DNA of 64,000 bases from JAVBLQ01 sp031553435 (GTDB lineage Bacteria > Bacteroidota > Bacteroidia > Bacteroidales > Azobacteroidaceae): NCBI GenBank assembly GCA_031553435.1, contig JAVBLQ010000065.1:1-64000 (forward strand), in the 5' to 3' direction. The translations under genes and the position numbers were made by a program. Within the stretch, counting starts at the first letter, position 1. The number at the start of each line of letters is the position of its first letter. The notes beneath the pieces are model-generated. The model saw only the letters and a program-made list of their open reading frames with translations. It ran no database searches and was not told the DNA's origin. This document shows, in pieces, positions 45,218 to 54,617 of the stretch.

Positions 45218-45333
45218 TATAAGTAATTAATAGAAATTAAATTGTAATTTACTTTGGTGCAATTCATTGTTAATAAACAAACTATTAATTTCTAATAATT
45301 ACAACTAATTACGATCAATTACTTATATAAAAA
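45218..45333. repeat. heptad inverted repeat between susC and susD
   Basis: Outer arms ATAAGTAATT (45219-45228) and AATTACTTAT (45317-45326); inner arms TTAATAGAAATTAA (45227-45240) and TTAATTTCTAATAA (45285-45298, one mismatch). GTAATTA-like units recur at 7 bp. Might dampen susD expression or protect susC mRNA. Confidence 0.5.
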
Positions 45334-45341
45334 TAAACATC

Positions 45342-46853
45342 ATGAAAAATCGTATTATAAATACAAAATACTTACCGGCTTTATTATTTGCACTCGGAAC
45401 AATGTTCTTGTGCGCTTGTTCCGATTTTCTGGACAGGGAACCGGAAGGCCGACTTACAAATGACGATATTCCCGCAGGTACTCATGAAAATGAAGTCTTT
45501 GGTTTATATGCCGCTATGCGTTCCGAAGGAACATGCGGGCTGAAATTTATAGCTGTTCACAGTATTCGCTCTGACGATGCAGATAAAGGTAGCTCCGTAG
45601 GAGATGGAACTGATGCCGAATCATTTTTCGACAACTTCAACTACATTACTGACCACTGGTTGTTAAATGGATATTGGACCGACCATTATGCGCTGATTAA
45701 CCTTTGTAACAATATTATTACTGATATTGAAAATGAAATGGAAACCATGGAAATTTCACAGGGAACAATGATAAACTTGGGCGAAGCCAAATTTTTCCGG
45801 GCCTACAGTTATTTCAATTTAGTCAGAGCTTTCGGCGAGATTCCCAAAATTGATTTCGTAATCACAGCAGACAGATCGGGAAATGTCCCAAAATCAAGCG
45901 TAAATGATATTTATGCATTGATTGATGATGATTTGAACGAAGCTGCAAGCCTGCTTCCGATTTCTTGGGAGCCTAAATATCTTGGAAGATTAACTTCCGG
46001 AGCAGCTAAATCATTACAAGCAAAAACGGCTTTAACACGGGGTAATTGGAGTACAGCTCTCAATAAAGCTCAGGAAGTAATCAATTCAGGGATGTACAAT
46101 CTGAACACTCCTTACGATGTTATATTTACAGAAAAAGGAGAAAACTGCAGCGAATCCATATTCGAAGTTCAGGCTTATTATACTTTAAGCGAAAATTACA
46201 AAACACAATACGCTGAAATACAAGGAGTAAGAGGTTCTGGAACTTGGGACATGGGATGGGGATGGAATACCCCGAACCAATTATTAGCTGATTCCTATGA
46301 AGGTGGAGATCCACGCAAAGATGCAACCCTTCTCTATTCCGGAAAAATAAATACACCTTATGGAGAAGCTGTTCCTGCAGCAACAGCAGATGTTCCCCGT
46401 GCTTATTGGAATAAAAAAGTATATACCGATCCGGCCATACGCGCAGAAGTCAATTCATATAAAGGATACTGGGTGAATGTTAGGATGATCCGCTATGCCG
46501 ATGTGGTATTAATGGCTGCCGAAGCAGCTAACGAGTTAGGAAATACAAATGATGCTCTCAATTATCTGGAAATGGTTCGCGCTCGCGCCCGAGGTACTAG
46601 TATCTCTATTTTACCTAAAATAACTACTACCAATCAAGTCGAATTGCGCAACGCAATCCGTCACGAAAGAAGGGTAGAATGTGGTATGGAACACGATCGT
46701 TTCTTCGATCTCGTTCGCTGGGGTATTGACGTGCAAGTATTGCGTGCGGCAGGTAAGACAAACTACCAGACCAAGCATCGTTTGTTGCCGATTCCACAGG
46801 GAGAAATAGACAAGTCGGGAGGAGTATTGATTCAAAATCCGGATTACCAATAA
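45342..46853 (+). CDS. susD: SusD/RagB-like surface glycan-binding lipoprotein
   Basis: 503 residues. Lipobox FLCAC with Cys26, followed by SDFLDREPEG, the standard SusD start. Helical TPR scaffold with EAKFFRAYSYFNLVRAFGEIP, and the C-terminal RRVECGMEHDRFFDLVRWG and HRLLPIPQGEIDKSGGVLIQNPDY motifs. Forms the lid of the SusC transporter on the cell surface. Confidence 0.94.
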   Translation: MKNRIINTKYLPALLFALGTMFLCACSDFLDREPEGRLTNDDIPAGTHENEVFGLYAAMRSEGTCGLKFIAVHSIRSDDADKGSSVGDGTDAESFFDNFNYITDHWLLNGYWTDHYALINLCNNIITDIENEMETMEISQGTMINLGEAKFFRAYSYFNLVRAFGEIPKIDFVITADRSGNVPKSSVNDIYALIDDDLNEAASLLPISWEPKYLGRLTSGAAKSLQAKTALTRGNWSTALNKAQEVINSGMYNLNTPYDVIFTEKGENCSESIFEVQAYYTLSENYKTQYAEIQGVRGSGTWDMGWGWNTPNQLLADSYEGGDPRKDATLLYSGKINTPYGEAVPAATADVPRAYWNKKVYTDPAIRAEVNSYKGYWVNVRMIRYADVVLMAAEAANELGNTNDALNYLEMVRARARGTSISILPKITTTNQVELRNAIRHERRVECGMEHDRFFDLVRWGIDVQVLRAAGKTNYQTKHRLLPIPQGEIDKSGGVLIQNPDYQ

Positions 46854-46855
46854 AC

Positions 46856-46931
46856 AAATTAAGAATTAAGAACTAAGAGTGAAGAATTTATTTCATTCAA
46901 GTCTTAGTTCTTAACTCTTCACTCTTAATTC
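46856..46931. repeat. heptad inverted repeat after susD
   Basis: Both arms use the heptamers AATTAAG, AACTAAG and AGTGAAG (left 46856-46888, inverted right 46901-46931), not in the same order, so pairing is imperfect but in 7-bp register. Confidence 0.55.
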
Positions 46932-46939
46932 AAAAAAAT

Positions 46940-47800
46940 ATGAAACTAACAAACAAAATAACAAAATTGGCAGGAGCTTTATTAATAAGTTCTCTTTTCT
47001 TTTCCTGCCAGAATTTCGACCGTCCGGAAATGATTATCATCCCCGATCCGGAACCAGCTCCCTACAGTCCGTTGAAAATTTATATCCCTTTTACCGGAAA
47101 TAGTGTTGCCGACAGTAGCATGTATAAATTCAAAACTGCCGGAACAGGAATCATTTATGTGCCTGGAATAACCGGCATCGGCATGAAAGGTGGTACCGGA
47201 AACTATCTTCTGATCGACAAACCTGACGATTTGACCGATATGCCTAATCCGATAGACAGTATCAAAAATATGGATGCATACACCATCTCTATGTGGATGA
47301 ATCTGAAAACCTCCGAAGTAAATGGAGGTGCCCGTGAATTATTCTGTATTCCTCACACCGGCAAAGGATGGGGTTATTTAGACATCTTTACAGACGGAAG
47401 CAATGCCAGCGGCGTATTATTCAAAATCCACATGTTCAACAACCGGACAGGAGCCTTGGTGGATGCCTGGATTGATAATTGCAGACTGGCGGATGCATTG
47501 GATAAATGGGTACATCTCGTGTTCAGATACAATGGAGAAACTTCCCAATTCGATGTCTACTTGAATGGAGAGCAAGCTTACACCAAAGCATTGGGTGATT
47601 ATGGTAAATTGGTATTCGAAGATATGTCTCCGACATTGGTATTGGCAAACTTTCCAAAAAATACAGTTCCGCCGTTAACAACTGATACGGAAAACTGGGG
47701 ATGGGCGATTCCTTTCAATGGAGAATTAGACCAGTTCCGTTTTTATAATATCGCTCTTAACGACGAAGATATAGAAGATTTATATTTCAATAAACAATAG
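46940..47800 (+). CDS. LamG-domain surface lipoprotein (glycan-binding candidate)
   Basis: 286 residues with lipobox and Cys23 (FFSCQNF). The mature part is one LamG/concanavalin-like domain: YIPFTGNSVADSS, AYTISMWMNLKT, WVHLVFRYNGETSQFDVYLNGE and the closing NGELDQFRFYNIALNDEDI. Position just after susD fits a surface glycan-binding protein (SusE/F-position). No catalytic motif seen. Confidence 0.78.
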   Translation: MKLTNKITKLAGALLISSLFFSCQNFDRPEMIIIPDPEPAPYSPLKIYIPFTGNSVADSSMYKFKTAGTGIIYVPGITGIGMKGGTGNYLLIDKPDDLTDMPNPIDSIKNMDAYTISMWMNLKTSEVNGGARELFCIPHTGKGWGYLDIFTDGSNASGVLFKIHMFNNRTGALVDAWIDNCRLADALDKWVHLVFRYNGETSQFDVYLNGEQAYTKALGDYGKLVFEDMSPTLVLANFPKNTVPPLTTDTENWGWAIPFNGELDQFRFYNIALNDEDIEDLYFNKQ

Positions 47801-47830
47801 GAATATACACTCACTAAAAACAGATAGAAG

Positions 47831-49486
47831 ATGAAAAAAAATATATTTAAGATGTTGTTTTTAGCATTGCCACTTTTCGCATTTTTTTCATGTAGCGACG
47901 ATGATGATTCGGTAGATAAATTCAGCATCACAGAAATACAGATTGATGGAAGTATGGCTACAAGAAACATATACACCGGTGTGGATGCCGGAGCTCCATT
48001 TACGTTGAACTTCTCGGATCCGGTTGATGTCAGCACAGTTGCCGGTAATATTGAACTGCTAAATTCAAAAAACTCAAAAGTAGCACTCAGCTTTGTTTAT
48101 GAAGATGGCGACAAAACGATTATCGTTCAACCAAAGAAAGAACTGAAAATGTTTTCGGATTATCGGCTCAATATATGGCCGGCATTGAAATCAGCCAAAG
48201 GAACGATACTCGATTCCGGAAGATCAATTGAGATTGCAACCGCTATCGATTCTACGAATAAGTTCCCTCTCATTTCGGATGACGAGCTATTGACCCTGGT
48301 TCAAAAGCAAACATTCAAGTATTTCTGGGAATTCGGACATCCGACATCCGGAATGGCTCGCGAACGCAGCACATCCGGCGATATCGTTACTACCGGAGGT
48401 ACCGGATTCGGAATAATGGCAATGCTAGTTGCTTCCGAACGAGGATTTGTTACACGCCAGGAAGCTGCTGCTAGGGTTCAGAAAATTGTAACATTCCTGA
48501 AAAGTAAATGTACAAACTACCATGGAGCATACGCCCACTGGATTAACGGATCAACCGGAGCGACTATTCCATTTGGTACTCAGGATAATGGAGCTGACTT
48601 AGTAGAAACTTCTTTCTTATTCCAAGGATTACTTACGGCAAGACAATACTTCAACGAGGCAGGTAGTGACGAACAAAAACTAAGAAGCGACATCAAACAG
48701 CTTTGGGAAGCTCTCGATTGGAATTGGTTTCAAAAAGAAGGAGAAAACGTTCTTTACTGGCACTGGAGTCCTACTTACGGATGGGCGATGAATATGCCTA
48801 TTCGTGGATGGAGTGAAGGGTTAATGGCATATGTATTGGCAGCATCTTCCCCCACACATTCCATTACAAAAGCAGTTTATGACCAGGGATGGGCCAGAAA
48901 CGGTAATATGAAAAACGGAGAGTCTTACTATGGCTATATATTGCCGTTAGGTGAACCCTACGGAGGCCCAATGTTCTTCTCGCATTACTCTTTCTTAGGA
49001 TTGAGGCCCGCCGGATTGAGCGATGCTTATGCCAATTATTGGACTCAGGTAACTCATCATACACTAATCAATAACAGCTATTGTATTGATAATCCTAAAC
49101 GGTACAATGGTTATAGCAAAGATTGCTGGGGATTGACCGCTTCTGATGGAAATGGAGGCTATAGCGCCCATTCTCCGACAAACGACAAAGGTGTAATTGC
49201 TCCTACGGCAGCATTGGCTTCAATGCCTTATACGCCAACAGAATCAATGCGAGCTTTGCATTTCTACTATTACAAAATGGGCGATTTGCTTTGGAAAGAA
49301 TATGGTTTTGTAGATGCTTTGAATCCTTCTGCCGGTTGGTATGACGATCAATTCTTAGCCATTGATCAAGGTCCTATTATTGTTATGATTGAAAACTACC
49401 GCACAGGATTACTTTGGAACCTGTTTATGAGTTGTCCGGAAGTTCAAATGGGTTTAAAAAAATTAGGATTCAGTTATAGTAATTGA
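47831..49486 (+). CDS. GH144-like endo-beta-1,2-glucanase, surface lipoprotein
   Basis: 551 residues. Lipobox with Cys21 followed by SDDDD, an acidic lipoprotein export signal for the cell surface. An Ig-like (Big_5) domain (about 35-140) precedes an (alpha/alpha)6 domain of the Glycoamylase/GH144 type: FKYFWEFGHPTSGMARERS, TTGGTGFGIMAML, DNGADLVETSFLFQGLL, VLYWHWSPTYGWAMN and ENYRTGLLWNLFMSCPEV. GH144 enzymes cut linear beta-1,2-glucan to sophorose-type products. A second, shorter paralogue is encoded at 51861. Confidence 0.8.
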   Translation: MKKNIFKMLFLALPLFAFFSCSDDDDSVDKFSITEIQIDGSMATRNIYTGVDAGAPFTLNFSDPVDVSTVAGNIELLNSKNSKVALSFVYEDGDKTIIVQPKKELKMFSDYRLNIWPALKSAKGTILDSGRSIEIATAIDSTNKFPLISDDELLTLVQKQTFKYFWEFGHPTSGMARERSTSGDIVTTGGTGFGIMAMLVASERGFVTRQEAAARVQKIVTFLKSKCTNYHGAYAHWINGSTGATIPFGTQDNGADLVETSFLFQGLLTARQYFNEAGSDEQKLRSDIKQLWEALDWNWFQKEGENVLYWHWSPTYGWAMNMPIRGWSEGLMAYVLAASSPTHSITKAVYDQGWARNGNMKNGESYYGYILPLGEPYGGPMFFSHYSFLGLRPAGLSDAYANYWTQVTHHTLINNSYCIDNPKRYNGYSKDCWGLTASDGNGGYSAHSPTNDKGVIAPTAALASMPYTPTESMRALHFYYYKMGDLLWKEYGFVDALNPSAGWYDDQFLAIDQGPIIVMIENYRTGLLWNLFMSCPEVQMGLKKLGFSYSN

Positions 49487-49557
49487 AAATAGAAAATAGA
49501 AAATGGAGAATTGAGAATGAAAGTTTTGAAATCATTCTTCATTTTCAATTCTCCATT
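49484..49557. repeat. heptad hairpin before the GH3 gene
   Basis: Arms AATGGAGAATTGAGAATGAA (49502-49521) and TTCATTTTCAATTCTCCATT (49538-49557), 19 of 20 pairs, loop 16 bases; preceded by AGAAAAT units at 7-bp spacing. It ends 15 bp before the GH3 ATG. Confidence 0.65.
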
Positions 49558-49572
49558 CCAAAAGACATTATC

Positions 49573-51864
49573 ATGAGAATAAAATATGTGTCACTGATCT
49601 TCTGTCTCTTCTTAATACTATTGGGTTGTAGTCAAAAAAGAGAAAACGGTAAAAACCAGGAAATGGATCGTTTTATTTCCGAACTGATGAGCCAAATGAC
49701 CTTGGAAGAAAAACTAGGACAATTAAATCTTCCCGCCGCAGGAGATATCACTACCGGACAAGCTTCCAACAGCGATATCGCCAAAAAGATAAAAGATGGC
49801 CAGGTCGGGGGATTATTCAACATCAAAGGAGTTGCCAAAATCCGCGAAGTACAACGTCTGGCTGTTGAAGAAAGTCGCCTGAAAATTCCTCTGATATTCG
49901 GAATGGATGTCATACACGGATACGAAACAGTGTTTCCCATCCCATTAGGATTATCTTGTTGCTGGGATATGAAAGCCATAGAACAATCAGCCCGTATTGC
50001 AGCTATAGAAGCCAGCGCCAGTGGTATTTGCTGGACATTCAGTCCGATGGTCGATATTTGCCGTGATCCTCGTTGGGGACGCGCTTCCGAAGGAAATGGG
50101 GAAGATCCTTTCCTCGGAGGTGAAATCGCCAAAGCAATGGTACATGGTTATCAGGGAACAAATCTAGCCGACAGCACAACAATTTTGGCCTGTGTCAAGC
50201 ATTTTGCATTATATGGAGCTCCTGAAGCCGGCCGTGATTATAATACAGTGGATATGAGTCGTACTCGCATGTACAACGAATACTTTCCACCTTATAAAGC
50301 CGCTGTCGATGCAGGTTGTGGAACCGTAATGGCTTCTTTCAATGAAATCGACGGAGTTCCGGCTACTGCCAATAAATGGCTACTGACAGATGTCTTGCGT
50401 GACCAATGGGGATTCAAAGGTTTCGTTGTAAGTGATTACACCGGAGTAAGCGAAATGATCGACCATGGAATAGGTGATTTGCAAACCGTTTCAGCTCGTG
50501 CATTAGATGCAGGAACCGATATGGATATGGTTAGCGAAGGATTTATTTCAACACTCAAAAAATCCTTCGAAGAAGGAAAAATCAAAGAATCACAAATCGA
50601 TGCGGCATGCCGCCGGATATTGGAAGCTAAATACGATTTAGGATTATTTGACGATCCATACAAATACTGTAATGAAAATCGTGAAAAGACAGAAGTATTC
50701 ACTACTGAAAATCGGAATATTGCAAGAAAAATAGCTGCCGAAAGTTTTGTCTTGTTGAAAAATGACAATCAGGTCTTACCATTGAAAAAACAAGGAACAA
50801 TTGCTGTCATCGGGCCTCTTGGAGATTCCCGTGAAAATATGCCCGGAACATGGAGTGTTGCCGCTAAATTGGAAAATGCAGTGACTTTGGTGGATGGTCT
50901 TAAAACCGTTGCCGGTGATCAGGCTAAAATCGTTTATGCCAAAGGCTGCAACCTGATGTCCGATACCACTTATCAAGCAAGAGCAACCATGTTCGGACGG
51001 ACGATTGCCAGAGATAATCGTCCCGAAGAAGTAATTATCAATGAGGCATTACAAATAGCCCGAAATGCAAATGTTATAGTTGCCGCTTTAGGTGAATCTT
51101 CGGAAATGAGCGGAGAATCCAGTTGCCGCACCGATATCAGAATTCCCGATACACAACAAAATCTTTTGAAAGCATTGTTAAAAACAGGAAAACCGGTTGT
51201 ATTGGTGTTGTTTACCGGTCGTCCACTCGATCTTTCATGGGAAAACAAGAATATCCCAGCAATTCTGAATGTCTGGTTTGGAGGAAGCGAAGCCGGCGCT
51301 GCCATTGCCGATGTACTTTTGGGAGATGTCAACCCAAGTGGAAAATTGACAACAACATTTCCTCAGAATGTGGGACAGATACCGATTTTCTATAATCATA
51401 AAAATACAGGTCGTCCACTCGAAGATGGTAAATGGTTTCAGAAATTCAGAAGCAATTATTTGGATGTAGTTAACGAACCACTTTATCCTTTCGGATTCGG
51501 ACTGAGCTATACCACTTTCAAATACAGTGATATAACATTAAATTCAAACACGATGGATAATAATGGACAAATAAAAGCATCCGTCACAGTTTCAAATACA
51601 GGGTCGGTTGCCGGAAGCGAAGTTGTCCAATTGTATATCCGTGATATAATAGGAAGTGTTACGCGTCCCGTAAAAGAACTGAAAGGCTTTGAGAAAATCA
51701 GTCTCCAACCGGGAGAAAACAAAACGGTGGAATTCACAATTACACCCGAATTATTGAAATTCTATAATTCTGATCTGAAATTTATTGCCGAACCCGGTGA
51801 TTTTAATGTCATGATCGGAGGAAATAGTGCGGAAATGAAAACAGCAAAATTTACGCTCAAATGA
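49573..51864 (+). CDS. GH3 beta-glucosidase, lipoprotein
   Basis: 763 residues from ATG 49573. A longer frame starting at 49483 is rejected: it would translate the heptad hairpin and bury the signal peptide. Lipobox LLGC with Cys19. GH3 N-terminal barrel (FGMDVIHGYETVFPIPLG, SEGNGEDPFLGG, CVKHFALYG, nucleophile Asp in GFVVSDYTGV), the C-terminal alpha/beta domain (GESSEMSGESS with the acid/base region) and a fibronectin-III-like end. Likely releases glucose from sophoro-oligosaccharides, judged by the GH144 neighbours. Overlaps the next gene by 4 bp. Confidence 0.9.
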   Translation: MRIKYVSLIFCLFLILLGCSQKRENGKNQEMDRFISELMSQMTLEEKLGQLNLPAAGDITTGQASNSDIAKKIKDGQVGGLFNIKGVAKIREVQRLAVEESRLKIPLIFGMDVIHGYETVFPIPLGLSCCWDMKAIEQSARIAAIEASASGICWTFSPMVDICRDPRWGRASEGNGEDPFLGGEIAKAMVHGYQGTNLADSTTILACVKHFALYGAPEAGRDYNTVDMSRTRMYNEYFPPYKAAVDAGCGTVMASFNEIDGVPATANKWLLTDVLRDQWGFKGFVVSDYTGVSEMIDHGIGDLQTVSARALDAGTDMDMVSEGFISTLKKSFEEGKIKESQIDAACRRILEAKYDLGLFDDPYKYCNENREKTEVFTTENRNIARKIAAESFVLLKNDNQVLPLKKQGTIAVIGPLGDSRENMPGTWSVAAKLENAVTLVDGLKTVAGDQAKIVYAKGCNLMSDTTYQARATMFGRTIARDNRPEEVIINEALQIARNANVIVAALGESSEMSGESSCRTDIRIPDTQQNLLKALLKTGKPVVLVLFTGRPLDLSWENKNIPAILNVWFGGSEAGAAIADVLLGDVNPSGKLTTTFPQNVGQIPIFYNHKNTGRPLEDGKWFQKFRSNYLDVVNEPLYPFGFGLSYTTFKYSDITLNSNTMDNNGQIKASVTVSNTGSVAGSEVVQLYIRDIIGSVTRPVKELKGFEKISLQPGENKTVEFTITPELLKFYNSDLKFIAEPGDFNVMIGGNSAEMKTAKFTLK

Positions 51865-53207
51865 AACGAACATTCTCTTCCATATTTTTACTGATAAGTC
51901 TTCTGCTTTCAGCTTGCGGAAACAATCCTGGTAAATCCGGAAAACTTTCCGACGAACAACTGATAGATCTGGTTGAAAAACAATCTTTCAATTATTTCTG
52001 GGAAGGAGCCGAACCAACCAGTGGATTGGCCTGCGAACGCCTCCACTTGAACGGAATATATCCTCAAAATGATCAAACAGTGGTAACCACAGGAGGAAGC
52101 GGTTTTGGAGTCATGGCAATCATTGCAGGCATAGATCGAGGATACATTACCCGCCAGCAAGGAGTTGAACGTTTCGAAAAGATACTGGATTTCCTTGAGA
52201 GCGCCGATCGCTTTCATGGCGCTTTTCCTCATTGGTGGGAAGGAACCACAGGAAAAGTAAAACCATTCAGTAAATACGATAATGGAGGCGATCTGGTAGA
52301 AACAGCTTTTTTGATACAAGGACTTCTATGCGTTCACCAATATTATGTCAATGGAAATGAAAAAGAGAAAGCTATCGCAACACGCATAGATAAACTCTGG
52401 AAAGAAGTAGAATGGGACTGGTATCGTAATGGACAAAATGTACTTTACTGGCATTGGAGTCCTAATTATGAGTGGAAAATGAATTTTCCGGTGCATGGCT
52501 ACAATGAATGTCTTATCATGTATATTCTGGCTGCAGCATCTCCTACACACACCATTCCGGCAGAAGTTTATCACGAAGGCTGGGCTGAAAATGGAAAAAT
52601 CAAAAACCTGCACACGGCAGAAGGTTATTCCTTACAATTCAACCACCAGGGAGATGCTACCTGCGGAGGCCCTCTTTTTTGGGCTCATTATTCATACCTG
52701 GGTTTGGATCCGTGCGGATTAAAAGATCAGTATGGAAATTATTGGGAAGAAAATAAAAATCAAACCCTTATCAACAGAGCCTATTGCATCCGAAACCCCA
52801 AAGGATATAAAGGATATGGCGAAAATTGTTGGGGATTGACTTCCAGTTATTCTGTGAAGGGTTATGCAGGACATGCGCCTGCTGAAAAACGGGATCATGG
52901 GGTAATTGTTCCGACTGCCGCCCTGTCATCTATTCCATATACACCCGAATATTCCTTACAAGTAATGCGCCATTTATATGAAGATTTAGGTTCCAGAATA
53001 TGGGGGAAATACGGATTCTATGACGCTTTCAGCGAAACTGCCGATTGGTATCCGAAACAATATCTGGCCATCGATCAGGGAACAATACCCGTGATGATCG
53101 AAAATTATCGTTCTCAATTATTGTGGAAACTCTTTATGAGTCATCCCGATGTACAAAACGGATTAAAAAAACTGGGCTTCGAAAGCCCTTATATAATTGA
53201 AAATTGA
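51861..53207 (+). CDS. second GH144-like beta-1,2-glucanase, lipoprotein
   Basis: 448 residues, lipobox with Cys19 (LLLSACG). Single GH144/Glycoamylase domain without the Ig-like front: FNYFWEGAEPTSGLACERLH, TTGGSGFGVMAII, DNGGDLVETAFLIQGLL, LYWHWSPNYEWKMN, NECLIMYILAAASPTH, ENYRSQLLWKLFMSHPDVQ. The LES-like acidic stretch of the first paralogue is absent (GNNPGKSGK), so this one may face the periplasm: surface cut by one, periplasmic cut by the other. Confidence 0.8.
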   Translation: MKRTFSSIFLLISLLLSACGNNPGKSGKLSDEQLIDLVEKQSFNYFWEGAEPTSGLACERLHLNGIYPQNDQTVVTTGGSGFGVMAIIAGIDRGYITRQQGVERFEKILDFLESADRFHGAFPHWWEGTTGKVKPFSKYDNGGDLVETAFLIQGLLCVHQYYVNGNEKEKAIATRIDKLWKEVEWDWYRNGQNVLYWHWSPNYEWKMNFPVHGYNECLIMYILAAASPTHTIPAEVYHEGWAENGKIKNLHTAEGYSLQFNHQGDATCGGPLFWAHYSYLGLDPCGLKDQYGNYWEENKNQTLINRAYCIRNPKGYKGYGENCWGLTSSYSVKGYAGHAPAEKRDHGVIVPTAALSSIPYTPEYSLQVMRHLYEDLGSRIWGKYGFYDAFSETADWYPKQYLAIDQGTIPVMIENYRSQLLWKLFMSHPDVQNGLKKLGFESPYIIEN

Positions 53208-53243
53208 AATGTAAATAGATCACTTTCCATTTTCACTTTAAAC
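53195..53243. repeat. heptad hairpin after the second GH144 gene
   Basis: TGAAAATTGAAA (53198-53209) pairs with TTTCCATTTTCA (53224-53235) with one mismatch. A separate small hairpin GGGCTT/AAGCCC lies at 53173-53187 inside the gene end. Confidence 0.45.
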
Positions 53244-53274
53244 TATAATTATTCACTATTAAAATTAAATTAGC

Positions 53275-54141
53275 ATGAAAAAAAGATTTTTACTTTTGAT
53301 TGGATGTGCAATGGCGCTGTCATTTACTGCTAATGCACAGGAACAACTTATTGATGATTTTGAAGGAGGTGACATCGGTTGGTTTGTAGTCAATGATGCT
53401 GCTTTAGATTGGGTTAATAATCCGCATCCTAGTCCGGTAAACAGCAGTGCCAAAGTACTTATGATTACTTGCAGGGTAGATGGAAATCCGGATGCAATAT
53501 ACAATGGTATATCCGGTCCGTTATTAGAGGGATTGGCGATTCCTGTTGGGACAGGAGCCGGGCAATATCGTTATGCTCATATCAAAGTATATTATGATAA
53601 ATCTCAAGCTCTTGAGCTTTCATTAGAAGCAGGACCCGGAGCTAATTTTGGAAGTTCATGGAAAGATGTTCGTGAAAGCCCAGAAGATAATCTTAATAAA
53701 TGGACTGATTTAGTTATTGATTGTCAGACTGCTACAGCTGGAAATTATGGAAAAATATTCATTATGCCCGGAAGAATGAATCACGAACCTTGGTACGGAG
53801 AGCCAAAAACATCTCAAATATTTTATTTGGACGACGTTCGTTTCTCCAACGATCCGAATCCCTATACCGGTCCTGTAACAAGCATTAATGATGCCAATGC
53901 AACAGCCAATACTATTAATGTATCTGTGAATGATGCATCCGCTTCCATTTCATTCAATTTGGAAGAAAATGCTGATGCTCATGTAGCTGTTTACAATGTA
54001 GCCGGACAATTGATCTATCAAACTTCTTTGAGCGCCAATGCAGGAATCAACACTGTAGACGCAACTGTGAATAATGCAGGAACATATATTGTAAAAGTAA
54101 CTGCAGCAGGCAAATCAATGGTGAAGAAATTTGTGAAATAA
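53275..54141 (+). CDS. secreted protein with jelly-roll domain and T9SS sorting tail
   Basis: 288 residues. Signal peptide cut after NAQ. A carbohydrate-binding-like beta sandwich (about 22-195) begins QLIDDFEGGDIGWFVVNDAALDW and ends IFYLDDVRFSN, like the non-catalytic domain of the phosphodiesterase at 39701. A type IX sorting domain closes it (VSVNDASASISFNLEENADAHVAVYNVAGQL and onward to KKFVK). Likely binds the same glucan on the surface. Last PUL gene. Confidence 0.78.
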   Translation: MKKRFLLLIGCAMALSFTANAQEQLIDDFEGGDIGWFVVNDAALDWVNNPHPSPVNSSAKVLMITCRVDGNPDAIYNGISGPLLEGLAIPVGTGAGQYRYAHIKVYYDKSQALELSLEAGPGANFGSSWKDVRESPEDNLNKWTDLVIDCQTATAGNYGKIFIMPGRMNHEPWYGEPKTSQIFYLDDVRFSNDPNPYTGPVTSINDANATANTINVSVNDASASISFNLEENADAHVAVYNVAGQLIYQTSLSANAGINTVDATVNNAGTYIVKVTAAGKSMVKKFVK

Positions 54142-54152
54142 TTCAAGAAGTT

Positions 54153-54315
54153 GTCTCAAAAGTGAAATTAGCACACAGAATACACAGATTATACGGAAAA
54201 TTACAATTCTTATTATTTCGACAAATTGCTTATTCTTAAGTGAATACAAAATAAATAATTTGTGTTATTCTGTTTAATTCGTGTATTCTGTGTGCTATTA
54301 GTTGACTTTTGAGAC
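54153..54315. repeat. MITE-like inverted-repeat element, 163 bp
   Basis: Ends start GTCTCAAAAGT (54153-54163) and finish ACTTTTGAGAC (54305-54315); further inside, AGCACACAGAATACAC is shared inversely (54170-54185 and 54281-54296). Total size and long ends resemble a miniature element or a heptad hairpin; CACACAGAATACAC words recur at 60.2 kb. No gene inside. The rest of 54142-54617 holds one more hairpin and otherwise nothing recognised. Confidence 0.5.
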
Positions 54316-54488
54316 AGACTCTTTTTACTTTTGATATTTTAAACTTCACTCAAAAGGATCAGACTTCTTATCCTTTTGAGCCAATTCAGCCAAGTGCAAC
54401 CAAACCTTTTTTATCTTCTCAAAAGAATTCGTTTCTGATTTCAAATAAGGATAAGAATAAAATGAAATTACAATCAACTGCCATTGTA

Positions 54489-54542
54489 AATAGCCCTTTG
54501 TAGTCATTTTCTTCAGCTCAAGAATGACTACAAAGGGCTATT
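54489..54542. terminator. perfect 20-bp stem hairpin
   Basis: Left arm AATAGCCCTTTGTAGTCATT (54489-54508), right arm its exact complement (54523-54542), 14-base loop. Lies between the convergent PUL and regulator genes; no U-tract. Probable bidirectional terminator. Confidence 0.5.
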
Positions 54543-54617
54543 GCAAAAGGTACCTTTCCGATCATATCTTTGTCAAAGTAAAAATTAAGAATATAAAAAT
54601 TGATTGCCCGACAGCAC

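Noticed and set aside
49483..49572. 30-residue extension of the GH3 protein
   Set aside because: It translates the heptad hairpin and would place residues ahead of a normal lipoprotein signal peptide.
54309..54503. 64-aa frame after the PUL
   Set aside because: Low-complexity, ends inside a perfect hairpin, no family resemblance.
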